From an uncultured Eubacteriales bacterium (GTDB lineage: Bacteria; Bacillota; Clostridia; Oscillospirales; Oscillospiraceae): a stretch of 6,319 nt of DNA. The notes beneath the pieces were generated by a model that saw only the letters and a program-made list of their open reading frames with translations, had not been told where the DNA came from and ran no database searches. Shown here one piece after another: positions 1 to 5,366 of the stretch. The stretch's first letter is position 1; every line of letters starts with the position of its first letter. Position numbers and translations under genes: made by a program. Location: the NCBI GenBank assembly GCA_900555735.1, contig USMI01000117.1, positions 1 to 6,319 on the forward strand, read 5' to 3'.

Positions 1-515
1 GGCTCGTCGGCCAGCAGGATGCGGGGACGGGTGATCATGGCGCGGGCCACGGCGGCACGCTGCTTCTGGCCGCCGGACACCTCATAGGGGTACTTTTTCA
101 GCAGCTTCTCGATGCCCAGCTCACTGGCCAGCGGCACCAGCGTCCGGTGCATCTCCGGATATTTCTTCCCAGCCAGCACCAGCGGCAGATAGATGTTGTC
201 CTCCAGCGTGAAGGTGTCCAGCAGGTTGAAATCCTGAAACACAAAGCCCAGATGATCCCGGCGGAAGGCGGCCATGTCGGCCTCCTTCACCTTGCCGATG
301 TCCCGGCCCTCCAGCAGCACCCGACCGGAGGTGGGCTTATCCAGCGCCGCCAGAATGTTCAGCAGCGTGGTCTTGCCGGAGCCGGATTCGCCCATGACGG
401 CCACATATTCTCCCTGCTCCACGGCAAAGGTGACGCTGCGCAGCGCCTCCACGGACTGGCCGCCGAAGCGGGTGGTATAGACCTTTCTCAGGTCGTTGAC
501 TTCCAAAATTTCCAT
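1..515 (-). CDS. BceA-type ABC transporter ATP-binding protein (3' part missing)
   Basis: This is the ATPase subunit of an ABC transporter of the MacB/LolD/BceA class. Such subunits pair with FtsX-like permeases and, in the BceAB branch, protect against cell-wall-active peptides. The 171 complete residues visible carry a Walker A motif (GESGSGKT, residues 42-49), the Q-loop glutamine Q94 in FVFQDFNLLDT, the ABC signature VSGGQKQ (146-152) and Walker B ILLADEP, at which the window ends. The stretch LLDTFTLEDNIYLPL after the Q-loop resembles BceA more than YtrE or LolD, from memory of those families. The start is the ATG at 515-513, with GGAG at 524-527 eight bases upstream. The H-loop and C-terminus lie past the left edge, where a permease would be expected. 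Only about 42 bases separate this start from the preceding terminator and I see no clear promoter there. The class is certain; the BceA assignment is likely. Confidence 0.93.
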   Translation of the reverse strand, partial: MEILEVNDLRKVYTTRFGGQSVEALRSVTFAVEQGEYVAVMGESGSGKTTLLNILAALDKPTSGRVLLEGRDIGKVKEADMAAFRRDHLGFVFQDFNLLDTFTLEDNIYLPLVLAGKKYPEMHRTLVPLASELGIEKLLKKYPYEVSGGQKQRAAVARAMITRPRILLADE

Positions 516-557
516 GATATTCACTCCAAAATGATGTTGATTTTCCGATAAAAGCGC

Positions 558-584
558 AAAAAAAGCAGCCACTGCCGAAGTGGC
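558..584 (-). terminator. Rho-independent terminator after the glycosyltransferase gene
   Basis: Read on the minus strand, a perfect 6-bp stem GCCACT/AGTGGC (568-573 with 579-584) encloses a 5-base loop. It is followed after three bases by seven consecutive T (558-564). This is a textbook intrinsic terminator for minus-strand transcription and lies about 60 bases past the stop of the glycosyltransferase gene. It is the first canonical terminator met downstream of the promoter at 5180-5208. Confidence 0.82.
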
Positions 585-597
585 GTAATTTTGAGGT

Positions 598-630
598 GGG
601 ACGGCGGGCGAGTGTGACACCCGCCGCCCC
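598..630 (-). other. GC-rich 3' hairpin just after the glycosyltransferase stop
   Basis: Arms at 598-608 and 620-630 pair over 11 positions (ten Watson-Crick and one G-T wobble) around an 11-base loop, beginning 11 bases past the stop codon at 642. On the minus strand the descending arm is followed by ACCTCAAAATT, not by a T-run, so it is not a canonical terminator by itself. It may protect the mRNA 3' end from exonucleases or back up the terminator at 558-584. The pairing is seen directly; the role is inferred. Confidence 0.6.
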
Positions 631-641
631 TTTGGCCGCCC

Positions 642-1886
642 TTACTTACCGGCGCAGATCTGCTTGAGATCCACGCTGCGGCTGTGGTGAATAGGCTGCC
701 ACGCAGGGTTGTGGAAAAGAGAGACAATGACGATAGGGATATAGGTGAACATGAACACCGGGAAGGTGATGGTGTACCAGACCTTCTTGGTGGCGGAGCA
801 ATAGATATTGTCCCACTCGGTGATGGTGGTGATGACGCCCAGCACGAATACGGTGAGATACAGGCTCAGGGCCGTTTGCAGCAGGCAGGCCGCCAGCACC
901 GTCCAGTCGCCGCCATTGACGCAGTTATAGACCGCCGCGCCCAGATTCACCGCGATGGAAGCGCCGGACAGCACCGCCGCGGGCATGATGTTCATGGTCA
1001 TATCAAAGCAGGAGAAGCTGCCCCGGAAGATGCCCCGGAACAGGGACGTGCCGTAGCGGCCGAACACCTGCAAATAGCCCCGGGACCAGCGGAGACGCTG
1101 GCGGAAGGACTGGCGGAAGGTAGTGGGCTGCTCATCATAGAGCACGGCCGTGGGGCAATAGCCCACCTTTTCGCCCCGGATCACGTTGGCGATGGTGAAC
1201 TGGATATCCTCCGTCAGCAGGAAGAAGTTCCAGCCGCCGCACTTTTCCAGAATTTTGCGGGAGAAGAGAAAGCCCGTGCCGCTGACGGCACAGGAGCTGC
1301 CCAGACGGCAGCGGGCGCCATTGAGATAGCGGCTCTCCCGCAGGAACCACAGGGCGTAACCGGCGCTGATCCAGTTATCGCCGTAGTTCTTGGAATTGCG
1401 GTAGCTGGTGACGATCTCATAGCCGTCGGAGAAGGTCTTGTTGATCTCGGTGATGTAGTTGGGGGACAACACGTTATCGGCGTCCAGCACCAGATAGCCG
1501 TCATAGGGGGCATAGTCATCCTCAAGGCAGTGCAGCAGGTATTGCAGGGCATAGCCCTTGCCCACCTGCGTTTTATTATTGCGGAAATAGACCGTAGCGC
1601 CGTGAGCGCCCGCCACTGTGCCGGTCAGGTCGGTGCAGTTGTCGGCCACCACGAAGATATCCACCCTGTCGGCAGGATAGTCCTGCGCCCGGATGCTGTC
1701 GATGAGATTGCCGATAACGGCCTGCTCGTTGCGGGCGGCGATGAGAACGGCGATGCGGTGCATCACCGGCTCGCGGTGGGGCGCGTCCTTCTTCCACCAC
1801 GCCACAGGGATATAGAAAAACTGGTAGGAATAGCAGAGGAAAAACGCCAGCATAATGGCGAGATTGATGATTTGCAAAGTAGACAT
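642..1886 (-). CDS. Membrane-bound family 2 glycosyltransferase (processive synthase-like)
   Basis: This 414-residue enzyme should transfer a sugar from a nucleotide-sugar donor to a growing glycan at the cytoplasmic membrane face. One N-terminal membrane segment (about 6-26) precedes the GT-A domain. The domain shows IAARNE (49-54), D82 in VVADNCTD, the metal-binding D135-A-D137 in LVLDADN, T225-E226-D227 as the catalytic-base motif, and Q263-R-L-R-W267. The last is the QxxRW hallmark of processive beta-glycosyltransferases such as cellulose, chitin, hyaluronan and poly-N-acetylglucosamine synthases. Three membrane segments follow (about 296-320, 328-358, 369-392), so the architecture is complete. 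The ATG at 1886 has AGGAGG at 1895-1900, eight bases away. The gene lies 128 bp downstream of the permease on the same strand and is closed by two hairpins. Donor and product cannot be read from the sequence; a non-processive transferase remains possible. Confidence 0.93.
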   Translation of the reverse strand: MSTLQIINLAIMLAFFLCYSYQFFYIPVAWWKKDAPHREPVMHRIAVLIAARNEQAVIGNLIDSIRAQDYPADRVDIFVVADNCTDLTGTVAGAHGATVYFRNNKTQVGKGYALQYLLHCLEDDYAPYDGYLVLDADNVLSPNYITEINKTFSDGYEIVTSYRNSKNYGDNWISAGYALWFLRESRYLNGARCRLGSSCAVSGTGFLFSRKILEKCGGWNFFLLTEDIQFTIANVIRGEKVGYCPTAVLYDEQPTTFRQSFRQRLRWSRGYLQVFGRYGTSLFRGIFRGSFSCFDMTMNIMPAAVLSGASIAVNLGAAVYNCVNGGDWTVLAACLLQTALSLYLTVFVLGVITTITEWDNIYCSATKKVWYTITFPVFMFTYIPIVIVSLFHNPAWQPIHHSRSVDLKQICAGK

Positions 1887-1909
1887 GGATACGGCCTCCT
1901 TTGTGCCGT

Positions 1910-1960
1910 CACCCGCAAAATGGGTGCGCTTCGCGGCGGGGTGGGTTTTTCGCCCACCCC
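1910..1960 (-). promoter_or_regulatory. Two adjacent hairpins in the leader of the glycosyltransferase gene
   Basis: In minus-strand order, hairpin A pairs GGGGTGGG (1953-1960) with CCCACCCC (1938-1945) around a 7-base A-rich loop. Hairpin B pairs CACCC (1922-1926) with GGGTG (1910-1914) around another 7-base loop. The CCCACCCC arm of A also contains CACCC, which could pair with the GGGTG arm of B, so the two folds can compete. Hairpin B ends about ten bases before the AGGAGG ribosome site (1895-1900). Neither hairpin has a T-run, so neither is a standard terminator. I see no clear sigma-A promoter between 1887 and 2014. The pairings are visible; any attenuation, processing or stabilising role is inference. 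Confidence 0.45.
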
Positions 1961-2014
1961 ATCAGGTGTATGTGGTTGTGGTTTGCGGCCTTTCGTCGGC
2001 GCTGCATGAGGTTC

Positions 2015-3904
2015 TTAGTCGTACAGCAGCTCGTCGGTGGTCTCGGCCAGACCGAAGGACACCAGCAGGTCCAGCACCTCGGTACAGTCGGCCGGCAGCA
2101 TGTCGATGCCCCACGACGTTATATCAGCATCATTAGCAGCCGTAGGAGCCGTGCTGCCGGGCACCTGCGTACTTACGCTCGTATTGTCCTGATAGTTAAA
2201 CTCCAGATAGAAATAGCACTCCCCGCTGTTGGCGCTGCTCCGCTCGGGGGCCAGCACATCAACAGGCTCTGCCCGCCGGGCCTCAAGATAGCGGTCCAGT
2301 GCCATATACAGCTGCCGGGCCTGCGGGGCGGTCAGCTCCACGGAATCGGTGTCCTGCCGGTAATTGTTGAACCAGCCGCCGATGATGGCAGCAGGGTCGA
2401 TCTCCTCCAGATAGAAGCGGCTGTCACTGCTGGCCTTACGCACCGCCGGGTCATTATAGAAGTCGTTGTACGCCTGATACAGCGGCGTGCCGCGCCGAAC
2501 GATCTGGTGATAATAGCGCCGGACTATGCCGCCGTCCTTCATGGTGTAGCTGACCGAGAAGGTCAGCATTCCCTCATCCGCAGAGGTACTGCCGTCGGCC
2601 TGATACAGCGCCGCGTCGTCCGGCTTACCCTGGGCCAGAACGGCACGGTGAAGCGCCGTCAGCTTTTCCAGACCCTCCGGGTCGGAAATATCCCGCACAT
2701 ATGGGATATTGTAGCCGCCGGATACATCGGCGCTCTCGATCCGGCCCGCGTCGGGGACGTATCCGGCAAAGCCCAGCACGTCGAAGCGGATCACCAGCGC
2801 AATGACCGCCAGCACCACGGCCAGCACCGCTCCGCCCAGCCAGCCGCGGCGGGTGAACACGCGGAAGGACTTGTGCAGCAGCATCTGGACGCCGAAGTAG
2901 ACGATCAGACCCGTTACGATCTGGCACAGCACCAGCACCGTCATGCTGCCGCCGCCGGACACCATGTACCACAGCAGGATACCCAGCCCCATGCCGCCGG
3001 CCAGCGAGATCACATACAGCACCACGGGCCGCAGCCAACGGAACACGATGGCATCGCCGGCCGTCTCGCTGTGACGGGCGCGGTAGAAGAAATAGGCGGC
3101 GGCGATCAGCGCCGCGGCTACTGCCGTATAAACCAGCAGCGTTGTCCAGCCGGAGGCGGACAGGTGTTCGGCATAATAGAGGGACTGTGTACCCGGGATG
3201 GGCGTGCTCTCGCCGGTAGTGGTCTGCTGATACAAGCGAACCGTTGGGGTCAGCCAGTCCAGCCACGCGGGCCAACCCACGCTCTCATAACCCCAGAGGA
3301 ATGCCTGCGCCAGAAAAGCAAACAGCGCGTAGAAGGCGGCAAACACAAAGTTGACGCCGACATAGACGACGGGGATGGCCAGCAGCCAGCCGGTGATCAT
3401 GGCGCACAGCGTAGCCAGCGCAAAGTAGAACAGACCGGTCAGCTCCGCCACAGCAAACCACTCCAGCGTGCCCCGCATGTCGATGGCGCCGCACCCGGCC
3501 TGCACCGGCAGGGAAATCAGCGCCGCCGCCAGATGCACCACGGTGAACATCAGCACACCCACGGTGAAGTGAACGGCGAACTGGCGGCCCCGGGTGATGG
3601 GCAGGGCGTGCAGCAGACCCACGCTGCGGCCGTTCATCAGATAGGCGTACAAGGCCATGGCCAGCAGCACGGCGAAGCAGGCGGACACAATGGGCGCCGC
3701 CGCGGTGCAGTGCAACAGATGTCTGTTGACGCTGGCCAGCGACGCCGCCGGATCCGTGGCATCATAGATCCATCTGCGGTTGCTCCACAGGGCCAGCGGC
3801 AGGGCGCACAGCCACACGGCAGCATAGCCGAACAGCAGCGGCCAGAAGCGGCGGAAGTCGGCGCGGGCCAGCGCCCGATCAGAGGACGATATCATGAACC
3901 GCAT
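2015..3904 (-). CDS. ABC-2 type permease with a large C-terminal soluble domain
   Basis: This 629-residue protein is the membrane subunit expected to pair with the ATPase encoded just upstream. About nine hydrophobic segments can be seen (roughly 21-40, 65-90, 111-133, 150-172, 174-200, 253-274, 294-315, 322-343, 355-374). The stretch LPITRGRQF (101-109) resembles the cytoplasmic coupling segment of ABC-2 permeases. Residues 376-629 form a long polar tail with LHRAVLAQ (418-425) and a basic-aromatic RRYY (462-465). This recalls DUF6449, which I remember at the C-terminus of Firmicutes ABC-2 permeases. If there are nine segments and the N-terminus is inside, the tail faces outward. The ATG at 3904-3902 is chosen because GGGAGG (3913-3918) lies eight bases upstream. 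A GTG at 3913 would overlap that site, and the ATG at 3895 is too far from it. The gene overlaps the ATPase by 26 bases. The substrate is unknown; a YtrC/YtrD-like role is inferred from context. Confidence 0.9.
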   Translation of the reverse strand: MRFMISSSDRALARADFRRFWPLLFGYAAVWLCALPLALWSNRRWIYDATDPAASLASVNRHLLHCTAAAPIVSACFAVLLAMALYAYLMNGRSVGLLHALPITRGRQFAVHFTVGVLMFTVVHLAAALISLPVQAGCGAIDMRGTLEWFAVAELTGLFYFALATLCAMITGWLLAIPVVYVGVNFVFAAFYALFAFLAQAFLWGYESVGWPAWLDWLTPTVRLYQQTTTGESTPIPGTQSLYYAEHLSASGWTTLLVYTAVAAALIAAAYFFYRARHSETAGDAIVFRWLRPVVLYVISLAGGMGLGILLWYMVSGGGSMTVLVLCQIVTGLIVYFGVQMLLHKSFRVFTRRGWLGGAVLAVVLAVIALVIRFDVLGFAGYVPDAGRIESADVSGGYNIPYVRDISDPEGLEKLTALHRAVLAQGKPDDAALYQADGSTSADEGMLTFSVSYTMKDGGIVRRYYHQIVRRGTPLYQAYNDFYNDPAVRKASSDSRFYLEEIDPAAIIGGWFNNYRQDTDSVELTAPQARQLYMALDRYLEARRAEPVDVLAPERSSANSGECYFYLEFNYQDNTSVSTQVPGSTAPTAANDADITSWGIDMLPADCTEVLDLLVSFGLAETTDELLYD

Positions 3905-4775
3905 AGTCAACACCTCCCAGCTCGTAAATAAAGATCTCCTCCAGCGTCAGGGGGATGGCCTCCAGCAGAATCGGCTGAAGCGCCGCCACCTGCGCCAGAA
4001 TATCATTCTGATTGCCCCGGACAATATAGGTATGGACACGGCCGATCTTCTCGTGATGCAGGATGTTCAGGTTGGCGGGCATTTCCGGGTCATCGCCGCC
4101 GAAGGCCACCTGCAGCTTCACCGTGTTGTCCTGCAAATCGGAGAGGCTGCGCTCCAGCAGCACCTTGCCCTTGTTCATGATGCCCACATGGTCGCACACG
4201 TCCTCCAGCTCGCGGAGGTTGTGGCTGGACACCAGCACGGTGGTGCCGCGCTCTGCCACATCCCCAAGCAGCAGCGACCACACCTGACGGCGCATGACCG
4301 GGTCAAGGCCGTCCACCGGCTCGTCCAGAATCAGGTACTCCGGCATGCAGCACATGGTGATCCAAAAGGCCGCCTGCTTCTGCATGCCCTTGCTCATTCG
4401 GCGGATCATCTGGCGGTCGTCCAGCGGGAACACCTCATGCATCTTGTCGTAGCGCTCCTGACTGAAGGAGGGGTACATGCCCTTATAGAGCCGGGCCATC
4501 TCCCGGATGGACCACTGGGAGAAATAGAACCAGTCGTCGGGGATCACGCAGATCCGCCGCTTGACGGCGGGGTTTTCGTAGATAGGCTGGCCCTCCAGCG
4601 TCAGAGAGCCGCTGTCGGGACGGTATACGCCGGTGAAATGGCGGATGATGGTGGATTTGCCTGCGCCGTTGGGGCCCACAAGGCCGTACACCGCGCCCTT
4701 GGGGACGGTCAGGCTGGCGTCGTCCAGCGCACGGAAGCCGTCAAAGCTCTTGACGACGTTTTTTGCTTCTAACAT
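3879..4775 (-). CDS. YtrB-like ABC transporter ATP-binding protein
   Basis: This is the nucleotide-binding subunit of an ABC-2 type transporter, 298 residues, complete. It shows Walker A GPNGAGKST (34-42), a signature region MSKGMQKQ (127-134) of the SKGM form common in BcrA/YtrB-type ATPases, Walker B YLILDEP (147-153), the D-loop GLDP (156-159) and the switch histidine H185 in SSHN. Where most ABC ATPases carry the Q-loop glutamine, the sequence reads IPDDWF (78-83), so an aspartate probably stands there. A C-terminal domain of about 80 residues (from about 215) follows the ATPase core and may contact the permease or mediate dimerisation. The ATG at 4775 shares one base with the stop of the repressor gene (TAATG), and AGGAG (4786-4790) lies ten bases upstream. 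Its 3' end overlaps the permease gene. Coupling to the repressor and permease supports a YtrB-like role. Confidence 0.93.
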   Translation of the reverse strand: MLEAKNVVKSFDGFRALDDASLTVPKGAVYGLVGPNGAGKSTIIRHFTGVYRPDSGSLTLEGQPIYENPAVKRRICVIPDDWFYFSQWSIREMARLYKGMYPSFSQERYDKMHEVFPLDDRQMIRRMSKGMQKQAAFWITMCCMPEYLILDEPVDGLDPVMRRQVWSLLLGDVAERGTTVLVSSHNLRELEDVCDHVGIMNKGKVLLERSLSDLQDNTVKLQVAFGGDDPEMPANLNILHHEKIGRVHTYIVRGNQNDILAQVAALQPILLEAIPLTLEEIFIYELGGVDYAVHDIVL

Positions 4776-5134
4776 TACTTCTTCTCTCCTTCCCAGAGCT
4801 GCAAAAGCTCCTCGCGGGTCATGCCGAGGTTCCGCAGCTCCTCCAAAACGGGCTTCAGCTTGCCGGTCAGCTCGGCCTTGCGGGCGGTATTCTGGGTGTC
4901 TCCCTCCGCCACAAAGCTGCCCTTACCTGTGACGGACACCACATAGCCCTCGGATTCCAGCTCGGCATAGGCACGTTGGATGGTGTTGGGGTTGATGGAT
5001 AGCTGCGAGGCCATGGACCGCACCGACGGCAGCTTATCCCCCGGCGCAAGAACGTCCGTGACCATCAAACGCCGCAGGCTGTCCTTCACCTGCTCGTAGA
5101 TGGGACGGCTGTCCCGATAGTCCAGATGGATCAT
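4775..5134 (-). CDS. GntR-family transcriptional repressor, YtrA subfamily
   Basis: This 119-residue protein has an N-terminal winged helix (about 10-77) with GntR landmarks: PIYEQVKDSL, PGDKLPSVRSMA (31-42), the recognition region NPNTIQRAYAELE (48-60) and the wing GYVVSVTGKGSFV (63-75). The remaining 40 or so residues are a short helical tail with no ligand-binding domain of the FadR or HutC type, which is the YtrA hallmark. Members usually repress their own operon with linked ABC transporter genes. The ATG at 5134-5132 is chosen because GGAG (5143-5146) lies eight bases upstream. The frame stays open to 5197, but that upstream ATG lies before the predicted transcription start (about 5173), so it cannot be used from this promoter. 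The matching operator at 5157-5181 implies autorepression. The inducer is unknown; in B. subtilis, lipid II-targeting antibiotics relieve YtrA repression. Confidence 0.94.
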   Translation of the reverse strand: MIHLDYRDSRPIYEQVKDSLRRLMVTDVLAPGDKLPSVRSMASQLSINPNTIQRAYAELESEGYVVSVTGKGSFVAEGDTQNTARKAELTGKLKPVLEELRNLGMTREELLQLWEGEKK

Positions 5135-5156
5135 ATTGGTCACTCCTTTTGAGTGT

Positions 5157-5181
5157 AGTGTATTAAACGTACTAGTACACT
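5157..5181 (-). promoter_or_regulatory. Predicted YtrA-type operator (AGTGTA-N13-TACACT)
   Basis: A perfect 6-bp inverted repeat, AGTGTA and TACACT (5157-5162 and 5176-5181), is separated by exactly 13 bases. This is the arrangement I remember being described for B. subtilis YtrA, quoted from memory. The site takes in the last two bases of the -10 hexamer and spans the predicted transcription start, so bound repressor would block RNA polymerase. Inside lies the 10-bp palindrome GTACTAGTAC (5169-5178), off-centre relative to the main repeat. An additional overlapping half-site AGTGTA is present at 5152-5157. Confidence 0.82.
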
Positions 5182-5208
5182 TATACCACGATGTCATACA
5201 CCTGTCAA
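5180..5208 (-). promoter_or_regulatory. Sigma-A promoter of the repressor-transporter operon
   Basis: On the minus strand there is a consensus -35 TTGACA (5203-5208), a 17-base spacer and a -10 TATAAG (5180-5185). Transcription should begin near 5173, giving a leader of roughly 38 bases before the ATG at 5134. The sequence upstream of the -35 (5209-5240) is A/T-rich with A- and T-tracts and may act as an UP element. This near-consensus promoter should be strong when not repressed. Confidence 0.86.
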
Positions 5209-5275
5209 GAGAAATGATCCAATTTTTTTAGAAAAATCTTCTGGCGTTATTGCTGCCTTTCGTATTTTTCATGGG

Positions 5276-5314
5276 TCGCAGGCAGAAAATTGCCTGTGGG
5301 GGCTTTTCTTTTTT
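5276..5314 (+). terminator. Terminator-like hairpin with T-rich tract in the divergent region
   Basis: On the plus strand CAGGCA (5279-5284) pairs with TGCCTG (5291-5296) around a 6-base loop, extendable by three outer pairs that include two wobbles. The stem is followed by GGGGGC and then a T-rich run (5304-5314, eleven bases with one C). The gap between stem and T-run is longer than ideal. No plus-strand gene precedes it in the window. It could stop stray antisense transcripts, attenuate transcripts from an unseen upstream promoter, or be chance. Confidence 0.4.
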
Positions 5315-5331
5315 GAAGAAACAGGTATAAT
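5304..5331 (+). promoter_or_regulatory. Probable promoter of the ATP-grasp gene
   Basis: A perfect -10 TATAAT lies at 5326-5331. The matching -35 position holds only the T-rich TTTTCT (5304-5309, 16-base spacer), which is a weak match. Transcription would start near 5338, giving a leader of about 30 bases before the ATG at 5367. The promoter diverges from that of the repressor operon, with the two -10 boxes about 140 bases apart. Confidence 0.55.
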
Positions 5332-5366
5332 GATAAGCACCTGTTATGAAAGGATGTTTTGCCTTT

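Noticed and set aside
147..551. Plus-strand frame of 134 codons over the left-edge ABC gene
   Set aside because: It is antisense to a gene with Walker A, Q-loop, signature and Walker B in the right order, and no protein family is recognisable in the plus-strand translation.
521..727. Minus-strand frame of 68 codons across the 3' end of the glycosyltransferase gene
   Set aside because: It runs through both the GC-rich hairpin and the intrinsic terminator, lacks a ribosome site and overlaps the GT2 gene in another frame.
1938..1960. Hairpin after the permease gene as an intrinsic terminator
   Set aside because: The stem is strong but no T-run follows on either strand, so termination is not supported.
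684..4772. Long plus-strand open frames (684-2009, 1901-3931, 3894-4772) antisense to the operon
   Set aside because: They mirror minus-strand genes with clear families, motifs and ribosome sites. Their translations are low-complexity, rich in H, Q, R, G and A, and show no domain. Long antisense frames are expected in GC-rich genes.
5135..5197. Extended repressor start at 5197 adding 21 residues
   Set aside because: That ATG lies upstream of the predicted transcription start and across the operator. The added residues do not look like GntR, and the ATG at 5134 has a well-placed ribosome site.
5228..5272. 14-codon minus-strand ORF that could be a leader peptide for the repressor operon
   Set aside because: It lies upstream of the strong promoter at 5180-5208, so it is not on that mRNA. 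It also has no ribosome site.
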